Shown here: piece after piece, positions 63,156 to 64,000 of the stretch
Position numbering within the stretch: position 1 is the first letter of the stretch
Layout: every line of letters starts with the position of its first letter
DNA from: Gammaproteobacteria bacterium
GTDB lineage: Bacteria > Pseudomonadota > Gammaproteobacteria > Burkholderiales > Rhodocyclaceae
Direction: 5' to 3'
Assembly: GCA_018828385.1 (NCBI GenBank)
Contig: JAHJVE010000008.1
Span: 310,001-374,000 of the forward strand
Length of the DNA: 64,000 nt
Made by a program: the position numbers and the translations under genes
Notes under the pieces: model-generated
Told to the model about the DNA's origin: nothing
Databases searched by the model: none
Seen by the model: the letters and a program-made list of their open reading frames with translations, nothing else

Positions 63156-64000
63156 ATGTTCAAGTATTCCAAGCTCGTTTCCACCATGGCTGTGGCCGGT
63201 GTCGCCCTGTTCGGCGCCCAGGTTGCCCAGGCCCAAATTATCAAGATTGACGGTTCTTCCACCGTTTACCCGATCACCGAAGCCGTTGCTGAAGACTTCC
63301 AGAAGGCCAAGAAGAACGCCGTCAAGGTGACGGTTGGCATCTCGGGTACGGGCGGCGGCTTCAAGAAGTTCTGCCGCGACGAGACTGACATCTCCGATGC
63401 GTCGCGTCCGATCACCACCAAGGAAATGGCTGACTGCAAGGCTGCCGGTGTCGAATACATCGAAATGCCGGTTGCCTACGATGCGCTGACCGTCGTTATC
63501 AACCCGAAGAATGTCTTCCTCAAGCAGGCTACTGTCGAAGAAATGAAGACCCTGTGGGAACCGGCTGCCCAGGGCAAGATCACCAAGTGGAACCAGGTCA
63601 ACCCGGCCTGGCCTGATGCCCCGGTCAAGCTGTTCGGCGCAGGTGCCGATTCGGGTACCTTCGAATACTTCACCGAAGCCATGGTCGGCAAGGCCAAGTC
63701 CTCGCGCGGCGACTACACCGCTTCCGAAGACGACAATGTGCTGGTTCAGGGCGTCTCACGTGACGTCAATGCCATCGGCTACTTCGGCTACGCCTACTAC
63801 GCTGAAAACACCGCTCGCCTGAAGGCGCTGCCGATCGTCAATCCGAAGACCGGCAAGGCCGTCGAGCCGTCTGCTGCCAATGTCGAGAACGGTTCCTATG
63901 CTCCGCTGTCGCGTCCGATCTTCATCTATGTCAAGGCCAAGTCCCTGGAGAAGCCGGAAGTTCGCGAATTCGTCGAGTTCTACATGAAGAACGCCGACAA
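63156..64000 (+). CDS. pstS: Phosphate ABC transporter substrate-binding protein, C-terminus beyond window
   Basis: At least 281 aa, open at the window end. CAGGAG stands 6 nt before ATG 63156. Signal peptide [48 protein letters not shown] and [28 protein letters not shown] form the phosphate site; [16 protein letters not shown] is the second. It captures periplasmic phosphate for the PstCAB transporter, whose genes should follow. The Pho box upstream supports phosphate control. Confidence 0.93.
   Translation, partial: MFKYSKLVSTMAVAGVALFGAQVAQAQIIKIDGSSTVYPITEAVAEDFQKAKKNAVKVTVGISGTGGGFKKFCRDETDISDASRPITTKEMADCKAAGVEYIEMPVAYDALTVVINPKNVFLKQATVEEMKTLWEPAAQGKITKWNQVNPAWPDAPVKLFGAGADSGTFEYFTEAMVGKAKSSRGDYTASEDDNVLVQGVSRDVNAIGYFGYAYYAENTARLKALPIVNPKTGKAVEPSAANVENGSYAPLSRPIFIYVKAKSLEKPEVREFVEFYMKNAD

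Overview
The window reads as a chromosomal segment of a betaproteobacterium, most likely Rhodocyclales (a Dechloromonas/Azonexus/Accumulibacter-like organism). This is inferred from the high G+C, the run tkt-gap-epd-pgk-pyk-fba with fbp and purC nearby, the polyphosphate:AMP phosphotransferase beside argA, the Pho-box-preceded pstS, and the density of c-di-GMP and hybrid-kinase signalling genes. No rRNA, tRNA or CRISPR array was recognised.

Left edge (1-2931). A truncated serine recombinase and a plasmid/phage-type Rep-like gene, with direct repeats between them, look like one end of a mobile element that continues beyond the window. Then come host genes: a small DUF2892 membrane protein, a Crp/Fnr-family regulator and the 5' neighbour xthA.

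Integrated element (3684-22349, about 18.7 kb). It is bounded by a 17-bp direct repeat lying on the start of xthA. It has a P4-type tyrosine integrase at the right end. A rightward 12-kb module holds an AlpA-like regulator, replication protein, DnaB-type helicase, a 602-aa protein and a 1590-aa LPD38-type polyvalent protein. A leftward five-gene block of small proteins faces a divergent promoter/operator. A second rightward block encodes an HTH protein, a DUF4224 protein and an IHF-beta-like protein, and a leftward XRE/ImmA pair follows. No terminase, portal, capsid or tail gene was recognised although the modules are tightly packed and look intact, so a phage satellite or other capsid-less element is the best description. 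Inside the polyvalent gene a second reading frame with its own strong Shine-Dalgarno encodes a 161-aa HNH-like protein, a candidate overprinted gene.

Right chromosomal part (22347-64000). First a DUF4124/glutaredoxin protein that was the original upstream neighbour of xthA, then prlC, membrane proteins and purC. Signalling genes follow: a 1722-aa six-PAS hybrid kinase with an HD-GYP regulator, a GGDEF/EAL protein, a second EAL/GGDEF protein, and a hybrid kinase next to a PhnD-like periplasmic binding protein. Central carbon metabolism is a leftward series (fbp, tkt, gap, epd, pgk, pyk, fba). Rightward genes rsmE, ppk2, argA and yggX come next, then a patatin phospholipase, rpiA, an H1-like protein and pstS, which runs off the window.

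A short repeat with core TACGGTCAACCGGAAAA recurs between host genes and also appears inside three host coding sequences. I saw no copy inside the integrated element.
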